A stretch of DNA of 64,000 nt, taken from the NCBI RefSeq assembly GCF_014698795.1, contig NZ_JACJTR010000002.1, positions 372,001 through 436,000 on the forward strand, given 5' to 3'. The translations under genes were made by a program, and so were the position numbers. The notes beneath the pieces were generated by a model, which worked only from the letters and a program-made list of their open reading frames with translations, ran no database searches and had not been told where the DNA came from. Positions 39,482-49,824 of this stretch are shown here, piece after piece. Positions within the stretch are counted from its first letter, which is position 1. Each line of letters begins with the position of its first letter. The DNA is from Nostoc sp. FACHB-892 (GTDB taxonomy: Bacteria > Cyanobacteriota > Cyanobacteriia > Cyanobacteriales > Nostocaceae).

Positions 39482-39925
39482 ATGAGACTCAACGATGTTA
39501 AGCCGCAAAAAGGCTCAAAAAAACGCAAGAAGCGTGTAGCCAGAGGCATTTCTGCTGGTCAAGGCGCCAGTGCTGGTCTAGGTATGCGTGGTCAGAAATC
39601 TCGATCTGGTAGCGGGACTCGACCAGGTTTTGAAGGTGGTCAGCAGCCATTGTACCGCCGCTTACCTAAGCTGAAGGGCTTTCCGATTGTGAATCAGAAG
39701 ATTTACACTACGATTAATGTAGAGAAGCTAGCCTCCCTTCCCGCTAATACGGAAGTAACTTTGACCTCATTGAAGGCAGCAGGTATCCTTACTGCTGTGA
39801 AGGGGCCATTGAAAATTTTAGGTAATGGGGAATTGAGCACTCCGCTTAAGGTACAAGCGGCAGCTTTCACAGGTACAGCTCGTAGCAAAATTGAGGCAGC
39901 TGGTGGTAGTTGTGAAGTCTTATGA
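39482..39925 (+). CDS. rplO: 50S ribosomal protein L15
   Basis: The 147-residue protein begins [20 protein letters not shown] and has the Gly-rich [20 protein letters not shown] and [14 protein letters not shown] of L15. Confidence 0.97.
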   Translation: MRLNDVKPQKGSKKRKKRVARGISAGQGASAGLGMRGQKSRSGSGTRPGFEGGQQPLYRRLPKLKGFPIVNQKIYTTINVEKLASLPANTEVTLTSLKAAGILTAVKGPLKILGNGELSTPLKVQAAAFTGTARSKIEAAGGSCEVL

Positions 39926-39999
39926 GTGAGCCGGAACAGCGCACTTAAATAGAAGCCAACTCGCTGTCAGCGCCTGGTTCACTATAAAGGTAGCACTCT

Positions 40000-41310
40000 A
40001 TGATCAGTCGAGATAAAGCCCCAACGGCTCAAGAAACTTTTATGCAGATGGCACAAGCAGCTGGCCTCAGAGGTAGGCTGCTTGTCACCGTCGGTATTTT
40101 AATTTTGGTTCGCCTGGGCATCTTCTTGCCCGTACCAGGGATTGATAGACCGAGATTTGCCGAAGCCATATCGGGTAGTAATTCTATATTCGGCTTATTG
40201 GATATATTTTCCGGGCGAGGACTTTCCACCTTAGGAGTCTTTGCTTTAGGGATTTTGCCCTTCATTAATGCGTCTATTATCATCCAATTACTGACCGCTG
40301 CAATTCCATCTTTAGAAAATTTACAGAAAAATGAAGGCGAAGCAGGTCGGCGAAAAATATCGCAAATTACCCGCTATGTAACTGTAGGTTGGGCAATTCT
40401 TCAAAGTACAGCTTTTTCGGCATTATTCCTCCAGCAATTTGCCTTAAACCCAGGGCCAATCTTTGTAGCTGAAACTGCGATCGCTCTGACTGCTGGTTCT
40501 ATGTTCGTAATGTGGGCATCAGAACTCATTACAGAACGTGGCATAGGTAATGGAGCATCTTTGTTGATTTTTGTCAATATAGTTGCGTCATTACCAAAAG
40601 CTTTGGGTGATACCATCGACTTGGTACAAGCCGGTGGTCGGGAAACAGTAGGTCGTGTGATCGTGTTGATCTTAGTTTTCCTAGCAACAATTGTTGGTAT
40701 CGTGATTGTGCAAGAAGGAATGCGCCGCATCCCAATTATTTCGGCTCGTCGCCAAGTAGGTCGGCGAGTGTTGGCAGAGCAGCGTAGCTATCTGCCTCTG
40801 CGGCTAAATCAAGGCGGCGTAATGCCAATTATTTTTGCTGCTGCCATCCTCAGTTTGCCACTGCTGATCGCCAATTTTACTAAAAATGCCGATTTAGCCA
40901 ATATAGTTAACACTTATTTGAGTCCAGGCGGTTCTAGTTCCTGGGTCTATGCCCTGGTGTACATGATTTCCATTGTTTTCTTCAGCTACTTTTATTCTTC
41001 GTTGATTCTCAACCCAGTAGATGTGGCGCAAAACTTGAAGAAAATGGGTTCTAGTATTCCTGGTATTCGTCCCGGCAAGGCAACTAGCGAATATATCGAA
41101 CGCGTATCCAACCGACTTACTTTTTTGGGTGCGATCTTTTTGGGCTTGGTTGCTATTATCCCCACTGCCGTGGAAAGCGCTTTGAATGTGAAAACTTTCC
41201 AGGGAATAGGTGCTACCTCTTTGTTAATTTTAGTTGGTGTGGCAATTGAGACAGCTAAACAAGTCCAAACTTATGTCATCTCTCAGCGCTATGAAGGAAT
41301 GGTGAAATAA
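40000..41310 (+). CDS. secY: Preprotein translocase subunit SecY
   Basis: The 436-residue protein has ten hydrophobic segments and SecY signatures [37 protein letters not shown] and the cytosolic loop [13 protein letters not shown], plus [20 protein letters not shown]. It forms the Sec channel in plasma and thylakoid membranes; secG lies at 54.6 kb. It overlaps nothing and is two bases before adk. Confidence 0.98.
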   Translation: MISRDKAPTAQETFMQMAQAAGLRGRLLVTVGILILVRLGIFLPVPGIDRPRFAEAISGSNSIFGLLDIFSGRGLSTLGVFALGILPFINASIIIQLLTAAIPSLENLQKNEGEAGRRKISQITRYVTVGWAILQSTAFSALFLQQFALNPGPIFVAETAIALTAGSMFVMWASELITERGIGNGASLLIFVNIVASLPKALGDTIDLVQAGGRETVGRVIVLILVFLATIVGIVIVQEGMRRIPIISARRQVGRRVLAEQRSYLPLRLNQGGVMPIIFAAAILSLPLLIANFTKNADLANIVNTYLSPGGSSSWVYALVYMISIVFFSYFYSSLILNPVDVAQNLKKMGSSIPGIRPGKATSEYIERVSNRLTFLGAIFLGLVAIIPTAVESALNVKTFQGIGATSLLILVGVAIETAKQVQTYVISQRYEGMVK

Positions 41311-41312
41311 TA

Positions 41313-41867
41313 GTGACGCGATTAATCTTCTTGGGGCCGCCTGGAGCTGGTAAAGGAACACAAGCTCAAACTTTGGCTGGACACTTAAATATTCCCCATA
41401 TTTCTACTGGTGAAATATTAAGACAAGCCATGAAAGAGCAAACTCATTTGGGAATCAAGGCTCAAAACTATGTAAATAGCGGCGAGTTAGTCCCCGACCA
41501 GCTAGTGCAGGATTTGGTACAGGAGCGCCTCAAACAACCAGATGCAGAAAATGGTTGGATTCTTGATGGTTTTCCCCGCAAAGTGACGCAAGCGGCTTTT
41601 CTAGAAGAATTGCTGGAAAGAATACATCAGAGTGGTGAAAGGGTAGTCAATTTAGATGCACCAGATGATGTTGTGGTAGAACGTTTGCTAACTAGAGGGC
41701 GAAAAGATGATACCGAAGAGGTGATCCGTCGTCGTTTAGAAGTGTACCGCGCTGAAACTGAACCTTTAATTGATTATTATCGCGATCGCCAAAAACTTTT
41801 AACGGTAAATGGCAATCAGTCCCAAGAAGATGTCACTAGTGAACTGCAACAGGTCATAACTTCCTAA
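41313..41867 (+). CDS. adk: Adenylate kinase (short form)
   Basis: The 184-residue protein starts at GTG 41313 and has P-loop [20 protein letters not shown], the AMP site [11 protein letters not shown] and [10 protein letters not shown]. The LID region ([18 protein letters not shown]) is short and lacks the zinc-type LID, so it is the short isoform. It makes 2 ADP from AMP and ATP. Confidence 0.97.
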   Translation: MTRLIFLGPPGAGKGTQAQTLAGHLNIPHISTGEILRQAMKEQTHLGIKAQNYVNSGELVPDQLVQDLVQERLKQPDAENGWILDGFPRKVTQAAFLEELLERIHQSGERVVNLDAPDDVVVERLLTRGRKDDTEEVIRRRLEVYRAETEPLIDYYRDRQKLLTVNGNQSQEDVTSELQQVITS

Positions 41868-42045
41868 CTTGAGAAGAGGGAGTAGAGCATTCAGCACTCA
41901 ATACTCCCCACTCCCCCTACCAAGAAAAAGATGAATTTTAGCTAAGATATATTAATAAACTGTTGATATATTTCTTAAAGTGTGTTCTCTTGCAGATGAA
42001 GCGCTGCAACTGAACACGAAATTGTTGAGTTGAGGAAAAAACAAA

Positions 42046-42270
42046 TTGTCTAAGCAAGATTTGATTGAAATGGAAGGCACGGTTACAGAGTCCCTGCCCA
42101 ATGCAATGTTTCGCGTTGACTTGGACAATGGATTTAACGTGCTAGCTCACATTTCCGGCAAAATTCGCCGAAATTATATCAAGATTTTGCCCGGCGATCG
42201 CGTCAAGGTGGAGTTAACTCCTTACGACTTGACCAAAGGCAGAATTACCTATCGACTACGAAAGAAGTAA
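42046..42270 (+). CDS. infA: Translation initiation factor IF-1
   Basis: The 74-residue OB-fold protein reads [60 protein letters not shown]. It starts at TTG 42046, giving the normal length; no ATG or GTG would fit. IF-1 occupies the A site during initiation. Confidence 0.97.
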
Positions 42271-42387
42271 CTATATGTAGAAAATTTTACCATAAAACCA
42301 TTCTTTTGACTGTTTACTAGTTAATTAGCTGGATTAATTTCCCTAGAAATGCTATAATTTAATATTTGGAGTCAAAAAATAAAAGGC

Positions 42388-42501
42388 ATGAAAGTTAGAG
42401 CCTCAGTCAAGAAAATCTGTGAAAAGTGTAACGTGATCAAACGTCGTGGTCGTGTCATGGTGATCTGTGTGAACCCCAAGCACAAGCAACGTCAAGGATA
42501 A
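42388..42501 (+). CDS. rpmJ: 50S ribosomal protein L36
   Basis: This 37-residue protein, [20 protein letters not shown] then [17 protein letters not shown], is L36. It has the zinc ligands Cys11, Cys14, Cys27 and His32, so it is the zinc-containing form. It lies between infA and rpsM as in other bacteria. Confidence 0.97.
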   Translation: MKVRASVKKICEKCNVIKRRGRVMVICVNPKHKQRQG

Positions 42502-42621
42502 CGCTCTTAACAACAGAGTGAGTTATAACACCCATATCATCAATTAAAACGAAAAGACGCGATTAATCACGTTTTTCTAACTAACCAACAGTAATTGCGA
42601 AAACAATAGGGAGAGTTCATT

Positions 42622-43002
42622 GTGGCACGTATTGCCGGAGTAGACCTTCCACGCGATAAGCGCGTTGAGATCGGTCTGACTTACATTTATGGAATTGGTT
42701 TATCACGCGCTCAAGAAATTATAGCGACTACTGGTGTGAACCCAGACACCCGCGTTAAAGACTTAAGTGATGCCGATGTAACAACCCTACGAGGGGAAAT
42801 AGAAAGCAACTATCAAGTTGAAGGCGACTTGCGGCGCTTGGAGTCTTTGAACATCAAGCGCTTAGTTGACATTGGTACCTACAGAGGACGTCGTCATCGC
42901 ATGGGACTACCAGTCAGAGGACAAAGAACTCGTACCAATGCCAGAACCCGTCGAGGCAGAAGGCAGACAGTGGCTGGGAAGAAAAAAGCTCCAGGGAAAT
43001 AA
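42622..43002 (+). CDS. rpsM: 30S ribosomal protein S13
   Basis: The 126-residue protein starts at GTG 42622 after GGGAGA ([20 protein letters not shown]) and ends with the S13 C-terminal motif [18 protein letters not shown]. It bridges the subunits and contacts tRNA. Confidence 0.98.
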   Translation: MARIAGVDLPRDKRVEIGLTYIYGIGLSRAQEIIATTGVNPDTRVKDLSDADVTTLRGEIESNYQVEGDLRRLESLNIKRLVDIGTYRGRRHRMGLPVRGQRTRTNARTRRGRRQTVAGKKKAPGK

Positions 43003-43056
43003 ATTTGCAACGCTTGCTAATCTGAGCAAGTTTTACCTTAAATCAACTAAACAAGT

Positions 43057-43452
43057 ATGGCGAGACAACCAACTAAAAAATCCGGGAGCAAGAAGCAGAA
43101 ACGGAATGTACCCAGTGGGATGGCCTACATCCAGTCTACTTTCAACAATAGCATTGTCACTATTACCGATCAAAATGGAGATGTGATCTCCTGGGCTAGT
43201 GCTGGTTCTAGCGGTTTTAAGGGAGCAAAAAAGGGAACTCCCTTTGCAGCGCAAACTGCTGCTGAAAGTGCAGCCCGTAGAGCCATTGATCAAGGAATGC
43301 GCCAAATTGAGGTAATGGTTAGTGGGCCAGGAGCAGGTAGAGAAACCGCTATCCGGGCACTTCAAGGAGCAGGGCTGGAAATTACACTGATCCGGGATAT
43401 TACCCCGATTCCTCACAATGGTTGCCGTCCACCCAAGCGCCGTCGAGTTTAA
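43057..43452 (+). CDS. rpsK: 30S ribosomal protein S11
   Basis: The 131-residue protein has [20 protein letters not shown] and the C-terminal [19 protein letters not shown] of S11. The usual bacterial rpsD does not follow; in cyanobacteria it is elsewhere. Confidence 0.98.
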
Positions 43453-43777
43453 ACACCAAGGCTTGGACATTGAGGACGAAAAGCTACAATCAAAATAAGT
43501 GAAATTGCTTAAAATGATTGATTGGGCTTCTAACGTGGAAATTGTCATTTTGTGAAAGCTTGGGCGACCAAAAGTGCGTCAGATTTCCCATAGAGAAAGC
43601 TGTTAAACTTGAAGAACCCAAAATATTATTAGCGCCTGCAAGCTCAATGGGGTGTCAAACTATACCGTATTTATATGCTAATAGTTTGATATACCTGTAA
43701 TCTACAGGACATAAATTCAATTCGGGAGGCAATTGATTTGTCTGCTAGCAGCACCTTAGAAAAAGGGAGGCTCATCC
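43453..43777. other. Spacer rpsK-rpoA, no gene seen
   Basis: A 325-base gap without STRR arrays or credible frames. The rpoA GTG is preceded by GGGAGG eight bases before the start. The gap could contain an internal promoter for rpoA-rplQ. Confidence 0.5.
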
Positions 43778-44725
43778 GTGGCGCAGTTTCAGATTGAATG
43801 TGTAGAGTCGAATACTGAAGAAAGTCGAAACCATTACAGTAAATTTGTTCTGGAACCTTTAGAACGCGGTCAAGGAACAACAGTTGGCAACGCACTACGA
43901 CGAGTTTTACTGTCTAACCTAGAAGGTACAGCAGTTACAGCAGTGCGGATTGCAGGCGTTTCACACGAGTTTGCTACAGTTCCGGGCGTGCGGGAAGATG
44001 TGTTGGAAATCCTCATGAGAATGAAGGAAGTTATCCTAAAAAACTATTCTTCGCAGCCCCAAATTGGTAGATTACTCGTTAGCGGGCCAGCAACAATCAC
44101 TGCGGCGCATTTTGATTTGCCTAGTGAAGTAGAAGTTATCGATCCGACCCAGTATGTAGCCACCATCGCTGAGGGTGGAAAGCTGGAAATGGAATTTCGG
44201 ATCGAGAAAGGCAAAGGCTATCGCACTGTAGAGCGAGGACGTGAGGAAGCCACATCGTTGGACTTTCTGCAAATCGACTCAATCTTTATGCCAGTGCGAA
44301 AAGTAAACTACAGTGTTGAAGAATCTCGTGGGGAAGGCTTGATTCCAAAAGACCGACTACTGTTGGAAGTTTGGACAAATGGCAGTATTTCCCCACAAGA
44401 AGCACTATCTTCGGCCGCTGGGATCTTGGTAGATTTATTCAACCCCTTGAAAGACATCTCCCTAGAACCAACAGACACAGGTTCAGAGATTCCAGACGAC
44501 CCAACTGCCCAGATACCCATCGAAGAGCTGCAACTTTCTGTGCGGGCATACAATTGTCTCAAACGGGCACAAGTTAACTCTGTGGCAGATTTATTGGATT
44601 ATACCCAAGAAGACCTCTTGGAAATTAAGAACTTTGGTCAGAAGTCAGCAGAAGAGGTCGTGGAAGCTTTGCAGCGCCGCTTGGGCATCACCCTGCCAAT
44701 GGAAAGAGGCTCTAAACATCCTTAA
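43778..44725 (+). CDS. rpoA: RNA polymerase subunit alpha
   Basis: The 315-residue protein starts at GTG 43778. It has the N-terminal dimerisation domain (LEPLERGQGTTVGNALRRVL, LEGTAVTAVRIAGVSHEF) and the C-terminal domain (ELQLSVRAYNCLKRAQVNSV, LEIKNFGQKSAEEVVEALQ) that contacts UP elements and activators. Confidence 0.98.
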   Translation: MAQFQIECVESNTEESRNHYSKFVLEPLERGQGTTVGNALRRVLLSNLEGTAVTAVRIAGVSHEFATVPGVREDVLEILMRMKEVILKNYSSQPQIGRLLVSGPATITAAHFDLPSEVEVIDPTQYVATIAEGGKLEMEFRIEKGKGYRTVERGREEATSLDFLQIDSIFMPVRKVNYSVEESRGEGLIPKDRLLLEVWTNGSISPQEALSSAAGILVDLFNPLKDISLEPTDTGSEIPDDPTAQIPIEELQLSVRAYNCLKRAQVNSVADLLDYTQEDLLEIKNFGQKSAEEVVEALQRRLGITLPMERGSKHP

Positions 44726-44757
44726 GAAGAACCGTTCATAACTCATAGTGCATAATT

Positions 44758-45108
44758 ATGCGTCACCGTTGTCGCGTCAAAAAACTCAGTAAACCAGCCG
44801 ATCAACGCCGTGCTTTACTGCGATCGCTCGCCACCGAGTTGATCCGTCATGGTAAGATCACCACCACTTTAATTAGAGCGAAAGTTCTACGAAGTGAAGT
44901 GGAAAAAATGATTACTCTAGCTAAAAATGGCTCCTTGGCAGCACGCCGGGAAGCTCTTGGCTATATCTTCGATAAACAACTGGTTCACGCTCTATTTGAG
45001 CAAGCTCCAACTCGATATGGCGATCGCCAGGGCGGTTATACCCGCATCCTGCATACCGTACCGCGTCGGGGCGATAATGCAAAAATGGCAATAATTGAAT
45101 TGGTTTAA
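44758..45108 (+). CDS. rplQ: 50S ribosomal protein L17
   Basis: The 116-residue protein begins [20 protein letters not shown] and ends [20 protein letters not shown], all L17. Confidence 0.98.
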   Translation: MRHRCRVKKLSKPADQRRALLRSLATELIRHGKITTTLIRAKVLRSEVEKMITLAKNGSLAARREALGYIFDKQLVHALFEQAPTRYGDRQGGYTRILHTVPRRGDNAKMAIIELV

Positions 45109-45210
45109 TTCATTAGTCATTGGTCATTGCTCATTAGTCATTGGTCATTAGTGAATAACAAAGGACAAGTGACAAAGGACAAATGACAAAAGGCAAAGGA
45201 CAAAATCTGT
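45109..45210. repeat. STRR spacer rplQ-truA (TTAGTCA/TTGGTCA then GGACAAA)
   Basis: GTCATTGGTCATTGCTCATTAG is followed by AACAAAGGACAAGTGACAAAGG units, up to about 15 bases before the truA ATG. Confidence 0.75.
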
Positions 45211-46059
45211 ATGTTAGAAAGCCACCAGCCTACACAAACTCATCGAGTAGCCTTGGTAATCCAATACCTGGGCACTCATTTTCATGGCTGGCAACGGCAA
45301 AAAAAACAACGGACTGTCCAAGAAGAGATAGAAATAGCGATCGCTACTATTCTTGGCTACCATGTGACACTACATGGGGCTGGGCGAACCGATTCTGGAG
45401 TTCATGCTGCTGCTCAAGTAGCCCATTTTGAAGCAACAGGTTTAATTCCGCCTCACAAGTGGGCAACAATCCTAAATAGCTATCTGCCGCCAGATATATT
45501 AATCAGGGCTTCAGCTAGTGTAGATAACCGTTGGCACGCTCGCTTTAGTGCAGCTTATCGACGGTATCGTTACACAATATATACTGAAGATCGGCTTAAC
45601 TTGTTTGTAAGAGCCTTTAGTTGGCATTATTATTATGCACCCCTGGATGAATCTTTAATTCAAGCTGCCTTGAAACCTCTTTTGGGAAAACATCACTTAG
45701 CTGCTTTTCACCGTGCAGGCTCAAAGCGATCGCATTCCTGGGTAGAGGTGCAAGCAGCAGAGTGTCGTCGCAGTGGGCCATTTATCCATATTGAAATACA
45801 GGCAGATGGATTTTTGTATGGCATGGTCCGGCTGTTGGTAGGGATGCTGGTACAAGTAGGTTCTGAACAACGAACACTTTCTAGCTTCACCGAACTCTGG
45901 AAAGAACAACGTCGGGAAGAAGTGAAACACGCCGCACCGCCTCAAGGCCTGTGCTTGTTGCGAGTCGGCTATCCAGATTTTCCCTTTCCAAAAGAGATTT
46001 GGTACGACACCTTGCCAAAATTCGTCACTAGTCAAGAGTCATTAGTCATTGGTTCTTAG
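45211..46059 (+). CDS. truA: tRNA pseudouridine38-40 synthase TruA
   Basis: The 282-residue protein has the TruA core VALVIQYLGTHFHGWQRQKK and the catalytic block LHGAGRTDSGVHAAAQVAHF with Asp61, then FYGMVRLLVG-like FLYGMVRLLVGMLVQVG. It modifies uridines 38-40 in the tRNA anticodon arm. Its last codons run into STRR sequence (VTSQESLVIGS), so the original C-terminus may have been changed by the repeat. Confidence 0.96.
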   Translation: MLESHQPTQTHRVALVIQYLGTHFHGWQRQKKQRTVQEEIEIAIATILGYHVTLHGAGRTDSGVHAAAQVAHFEATGLIPPHKWATILNSYLPPDILIRASASVDNRWHARFSAAYRRYRYTIYTEDRLNLFVRAFSWHYYYAPLDESLIQAALKPLLGKHHLAAFHRAGSKRSHSWVEVQAAECRRSGPFIHIEIQADGFLYGMVRLLVGMLVQVGSEQRTLSSFTELWKEQRREEVKHAAPPQGLCLLRVGYPDFPFPKEIWYDTLPKFVTSQESLVIGS

Positions 46060-46124
46060 TAACGACAAATGACAAAAGACAAATGACTGATGACAAATAA
46101 CAAATGACAAAGGACAAATGACAA
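46030..46124. repeat. STRR spacer truA-rplM, partly coding
   Basis: AGTCATTAGTCATTGG overlaps the end of truA and is followed by ACAAATGACAAAAGACAAATGAC units up to the rplM start. The rplM ATG itself lies in a TGACAAA unit. Confidence 0.7.
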
Positions 46125-46586
46125 ATGACAACAGTTAAAACATACCTTCCTTCTCAAGCAACCCTTGAGCGTGAGTGGTACATAGTAGATGCCACCGATA
46201 AACGTCTCGGTCGCCTCGCCAGTGAAATCGCTCAGGTATTGAGAGGCAAAAAGAAACCTGAATATACACCCCATTTAGATACAGGTGATTTCGTAATCGT
46301 CATCAATGCCGAAAAAGTAGCAGTTACAGGCAAAAAGCGCACTCAAAAGCTTTACCGCCGCCATTCTGGTCGCCCTGGTGGGATGAAAACCGAAACTTTC
46401 GCTAAACTGCAAGACCGTATACCAGAGCGAATTTTAGAACAGGCTGTTAAAGGTATGCTACCTAAAAATAGCCTTGGCAAGCAGTTGTTCACTAAGCTGA
46501 AAGTTTACGCTGGGCCTACACATCCCCACGATGCTCAAAAACCTAAAGAACTAAAAGTTAGTACAATTCCTGGAGAAGAAAATTAA
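46125..46586 (+). CDS. rplM: 50S ribosomal protein L13
   Basis: The 153-residue protein has [39 protein letters not shown] and [20 protein letters not shown], all L13. The stop overlaps the rpsI start (TAATG). Confidence 0.98.
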   Translation: MTTVKTYLPSQATLEREWYIVDATDKRLGRLASEIAQVLRGKKKPEYTPHLDTGDFVIVINAEKVAVTGKKRTQKLYRRHSGRPGGMKTETFAKLQDRIPERILEQAVKGMLPKNSLGKQLFTKLKVYAGPTHPHDAQKPKELKVSTIPGEEN

Positions 46587-47002
46587 TGGTAGTAGCAGAT
46601 GCTAATAGCGGTCGCGCCGTATACTGGGGTACTGGCCGTCGTAAGAATGCAGTAGCACGGGTACGCTTGGTTCCAGGCACCGGTCAACTGATTGTGAACG
46701 GTAAAGATGGAACCTTGTATTTCCAATTTAACCCCAACTATCTGGGAGTCATCAAAGCACCCCTAGAAACTCTGGGATTAGAAAACGAATATGACATTTT
46801 GGTAAAAGCAGAAGGCGGCGGCTTGACTGGACAGGCTGATTCTGTCCGTTTGGGTGTTGCTCGTGCTTTGTGTCAACTAGACCCAGACAACCGCCCACCT
46901 TTAAAAACCGAAGGTTATTTGACTCGCGATCCCAGAGCAAAAGAGCGGAAGAAATATGGTTTACATAAAGCTCGGAAAGCGCCTCAGTACTCTAAGCGTT
47001 AG
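46586..47002 (+). CDS. rpsI: 30S ribosomal protein S9
   Basis: The 138-residue protein has [20 protein letters not shown] and the C-terminal tail [20 protein letters not shown] then APQYSKR, which reaches the P site. It is coupled to rplM by a one-base overlap. Confidence 0.98.
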   Translation: MVVADANSGRAVYWGTGRRKNAVARVRLVPGTGQLIVNGKDGTLYFQFNPNYLGVIKAPLETLGLENEYDILVKAEGGGLTGQADSVRLGVARALCQLDPDNRPPLKTEGYLTRDPRAKERKKYGLHKARKAPQYSKR

Positions 47003-47127
47003 GGCATTGCGCATGGGGCATTGGGTATTGGTTTCTCCCACTTCCTCATCTCCCCCTACTCCCTACTCCCTAGCTCCAATTGAAACCTGAAAGTTATAAT
47101 TGATATAGATTCATCACAAAAAGAACA

Positions 47128-47370
47128 ATGGCTAAAGCTGATATTCACCCCAAGTGGTATCCAGATGCTAAAGTTTACTGCAACGGTCAAGTTGTTATGA
47201 CCATTGGCTCTACCAAGCCAGAATTGCACGTGGACGTTTGGTCTGGAAATCACCCATTTTACACCGGCACTCAGAAGATTATTGACACTGAGGGTCGAGT
47301 AGAGCGCTTCCTCCGCAAGTACGGCATGAGCAGCACTCAAACATCTGGCGACGAACAAGACAAAAAGTAG
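47128..47370 (+). CDS. rpmE: 50S ribosomal protein L31 (zinc-free type)
   Basis: The 80-residue protein has MAKADIHPKWYPDAKVYCNG and WSGNHPFYTGTQKIIDTEGR of L31. Only one Cys is present, so the zinc-binding CxC/CxxC pairs of the C+ form are missing. Confidence 0.96.
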   Translation: MAKADIHPKWYPDAKVYCNGQVVMTIGSTKPELHVDVWSGNHPFYTGTQKIIDTEGRVERFLRKYGMSSTQTSGDEQDKK

Positions 47371-47474
47371 CGGGTTGGCTCTGCTGTTAACGACGGCCCT
47401 GCATCAGCTGGGTCGATTTTCATTTATATGCTCGAGCCAATTTGTTATTTTTTTAAGGAGCGATCGCAATCGTC

Positions 47475-48572
47475 ATGGCTGAATCATACTTACTGGACAA
47501 GCTAAAATCCGTTGAACAAACTTTTAATGAATTAACACGTCGTCTTGGTGACCCCGATACGGCTAGCAATCCTGATGAGTATCAAGAAATTGCTAAGTCT
47601 CGTTCTTCTTTGGAAGAGGTGGTTAATACTTATGAAATTTGGAAAACAGCCCAAGAAGACTTGATTGGAGCGCGTGAGGTTTATAAAGAATCTGCGAGTG
47701 ATCCAGAGTTGCAAGAAATGGCATCACTGGAAGTAAAAGAACTTGAAGAGAAAATAGAACATTTAGAGTCTCGCTTGAAAGTCTTACTGCTACCACGCGA
47801 CCCCAATGATGAAAAGAATATCATGTTGGAAATTCGCGCTGGTACTGGTGGCGATGAAGCAAGTATTTGGGCTGGCGATTTGATGCAGATGTACACCCGC
47901 TATGCCCAAACTCAAGGTTGGAAAGTTTCTCTAGTGAGCGAATCTCGCGGAGAAATGGGTGGCTGGAAAGAGGTCATTCTCGAAATTAAAGGTAATGATG
48001 TTTACAGCCAGCTAAAGTTTGAAGCTGGAGTGCATCGTGTGCAGCGCGTGCCGGCAACTGAATCTGGGGGACGGGTTCATACTTCTACAGCTACCGTAGC
48101 GATTATGCCAGAGGTAGATGATGTGGAAATTCACATTGACCCGAAAGATATTGAAATGACTACAGCTCGTTCTGGTGGTGCTGGTGGACAAAACGTCAAC
48201 AAGGTGGAAACAGCCGTTGACTTGATGCACAAACCGACGGGAATACGCATTTTCTGTACAGAAGAACGCAGCCAGTTGCAAAACAAAGAACGAGCGATGC
48301 AAATTCTGCGGGCGAAGTTGTATGACATCAAGTTAAGCGAACAACAAGCAGCTGTTACTTCAATGCGCCGATCGCAGGTTGGTACTGGATCGCGATCGGA
48401 AAAAATTCGCACCTATAATTATAAAGATAACCGCGCTACCGATCATCGGTTAGGTCAGAATTATTCCCTTACCCCTGTTTTGGATGGTGATTTAGAGACA
48501 CTTATCCAATCTTGTATATCTCTAGACCAACAAGAACGTCTTGCAGAGTTAGCGACTTCTGCCGCTAACTAA
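47475..48572 (+). CDS. prfA: Peptide chain release factor 1
   Basis: The 365-residue protein has the stop-codon recognition PAT motif in [16 protein letters not shown] and the peptidyl-tRNA hydrolysis GGQ motif in [16 protein letters not shown]. It reads UAA and UAG. It is the last gene of the superoperon and converges on an unknown gene, with 9 bases between stops. Confidence 0.98.
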   Translation: MAESYLLDKLKSVEQTFNELTRRLGDPDTASNPDEYQEIAKSRSSLEEVVNTYEIWKTAQEDLIGAREVYKESASDPELQEMASLEVKELEEKIEHLESRLKVLLLPRDPNDEKNIMLEIRAGTGGDEASIWAGDLMQMYTRYAQTQGWKVSLVSESRGEMGGWKEVILEIKGNDVYSQLKFEAGVHRVQRVPATESGGRVHTSTATVAIMPEVDDVEIHIDPKDIEMTTARSGGAGGQNVNKVETAVDLMHKPTGIRIFCTEERSQLQNKERAMQILRAKLYDIKLSEQQAAVTSMRRSQVGTGSRSEKIRTYNYKDNRATDHRLGQNYSLTPVLDGDLETLIQSCISLDQQERLAELATSAAN

Positions 48573-48581
48573 TTCTTACTG

Positions 48582-49028
48582 TTAAATATTATGTAAAACC
48601 ACTTGTTGTACTGTTCCTTTTAACACAGACAGGTGGTTTTCTAATATCGCGTGGAGTGTATCTTCTATCTCACTAGGATAATGGTAATAGGCAAATTCGT
48701 ACTTCATAAAGTAGTTTAGCTTCGCCCATTCCTTCAAGGTTTGACAGGTATAAATTAATTTCTCTACTTCCTTTTGCCAACGCGCAAAAATCCGGTAGCT
48801 AAAAAAGCTGCTGCATATATTGCCTTTTGTATCCCAGTAAGAAATACACACTTGATGCTTCAGAAGGCGGATTTTTTTGATTTGCTTAACCTTGTAGCCT
48901 TTAACTTTTAAAGCTTCTTTGGTTTCTGGGTCAGAAATGTTCCACTGTTCTGATTTAATTTTATTAGTGGCTATAAGGTTTTTACCTTTGCGGCGATATT
49001 GGTTAATTTTGCATGGCTTGCGAAACAT
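48582..49028 (-). CDS. Unknown protein, 148 residues
   Basis: A basic protein (MFRKPCKINQYRRKGKNLIA) without membrane helices or known motifs. It has alternating charged and aromatic segments (YWDTKGNICSSFFSYRIFAR, LKEWAKLNYFMKYEFAYYHY). The open frame and its position after prfA argue for a real gene, but no family is recognised. Confidence 0.5.
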   Translation of the reverse strand: MFRKPCKINQYRRKGKNLIATNKIKSEQWNISDPETKEALKVKGYKVKQIKKIRLLKHQVCISYWDTKGNICSSFFSYRIFARWQKEVEKLIYTCQTLKEWAKLNYFMKYEFAYYHYPSEIEDTLHAILENHLSVLKGTVQQVVLHNI

Positions 49029-49208
49029 GATGCACCTTCGATATTATTTATTCGCAGCAAAGTCTAGCTACTAGCACAACCGCCGTAGCAAACTAAGTTT
49101 TTTGCGTTGGTTAAAGATAGATAGGTTATTCTACTAGCTTGATGCCTGTAGTTGCCGATTTACAACCAGAGGTATAGTTTAGTACTAAAACACAAGGCTG
49201 TCAATATA

Positions 49209-49243
49209 AAAGTAAACTTGTAATATTGAAAGTAAACTTGTAA
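49209..49243 (+). promoter_or_regulatory. Two 15-bp direct repeats, candidate operator
   Basis: AAAGTAAACTTGTAA occurs at 49209-49223 and again at 49229-49243, exactly 20 bases apart (about two helical turns). Each unit contains the short inverted repeat AAGT/ACTT. They lie 26 bases before the start of the XRE regulator, a typical place for autoregulation. Confidence 0.55.
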
Positions 49244-49268
49244 ATACAGTTGGCTAGCTATACAAGCA

Positions 49269-49631
49269 GTGAAGATCGAAAGCAAACAAAAACTGATTGA
49301 AATCATTAAACTAGCTCGCGGTTCAATGAGTCAGCGAGCATTTGGTAAGCTTTTGGGGGTATCTGCTACTGCTGTTCAGATGTGGGAAAAAGGTGTGAAG
49401 GTTCCAGATACAGAAAATTTGGCTCGAATCGCATCGAAAGCAGGCTACACAATGGAAGAGTTAATTAGCTGCATTGATGGCAAGCCAATTCCAGAAACCT
49501 CAGATTTGAGTCTGATTCTTAGACAAATCCAGCATATGCCTTTGGCTCAAGTGGCTCAAATCGTTCAAGCTGCGGCAGAGAGATTGGCGGCTGTGGCTGA
49601 AGCATCTGGGGATGAGGCGAAAGCTAGTTGA
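49269..49631 (+). CDS. XRE-family DNA-binding regulator
   Basis: The 120-residue protein starts at GTG 49269 and has an HTH (SQRAFGKLLGVSATAVQMWE, KGVKVPDTENLARIASKAGY). The C-terminal half (LSLILRQIQHMPLAQVAQIV and a Ala-rich helix) is likely a dimerisation helix. No toxin-like gene is adjacent, so it is more likely a stand-alone regulator than an antitoxin. Confidence 0.8.
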   Translation: MKIESKQKLIEIIKLARGSMSQRAFGKLLGVSATAVQMWEKGVKVPDTENLARIASKAGYTMEELISCIDGKPIPETSDLSLILRQIQHMPLAQVAQIVQAAAERLAAVAEASGDEAKAS

Positions 49632-49824
49632 ATATTAAAATAATTCGTAATTCGTAATTAAGTTTCTTTTCCACAGCATTGCCCGTATTTATTTGATAAT
49701 GCGATCGCAGACAATTTTCTGTGCGATACTCGTCAAGAGTGGGAAGGATAATTACTACCATTTTTCTTGATTAATTCATAACATAGGAATTGCTAAAAAC
49801 ACTTAAGGCAATCACCAATCGAAA

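Noticed and set aside
41868..42045. Possible missing map gene between adk and infA
   Set aside because: Only 178 bases with GGGAGTAG-type repeats; no coding frame. The order secY-adk-infA is usual enough.
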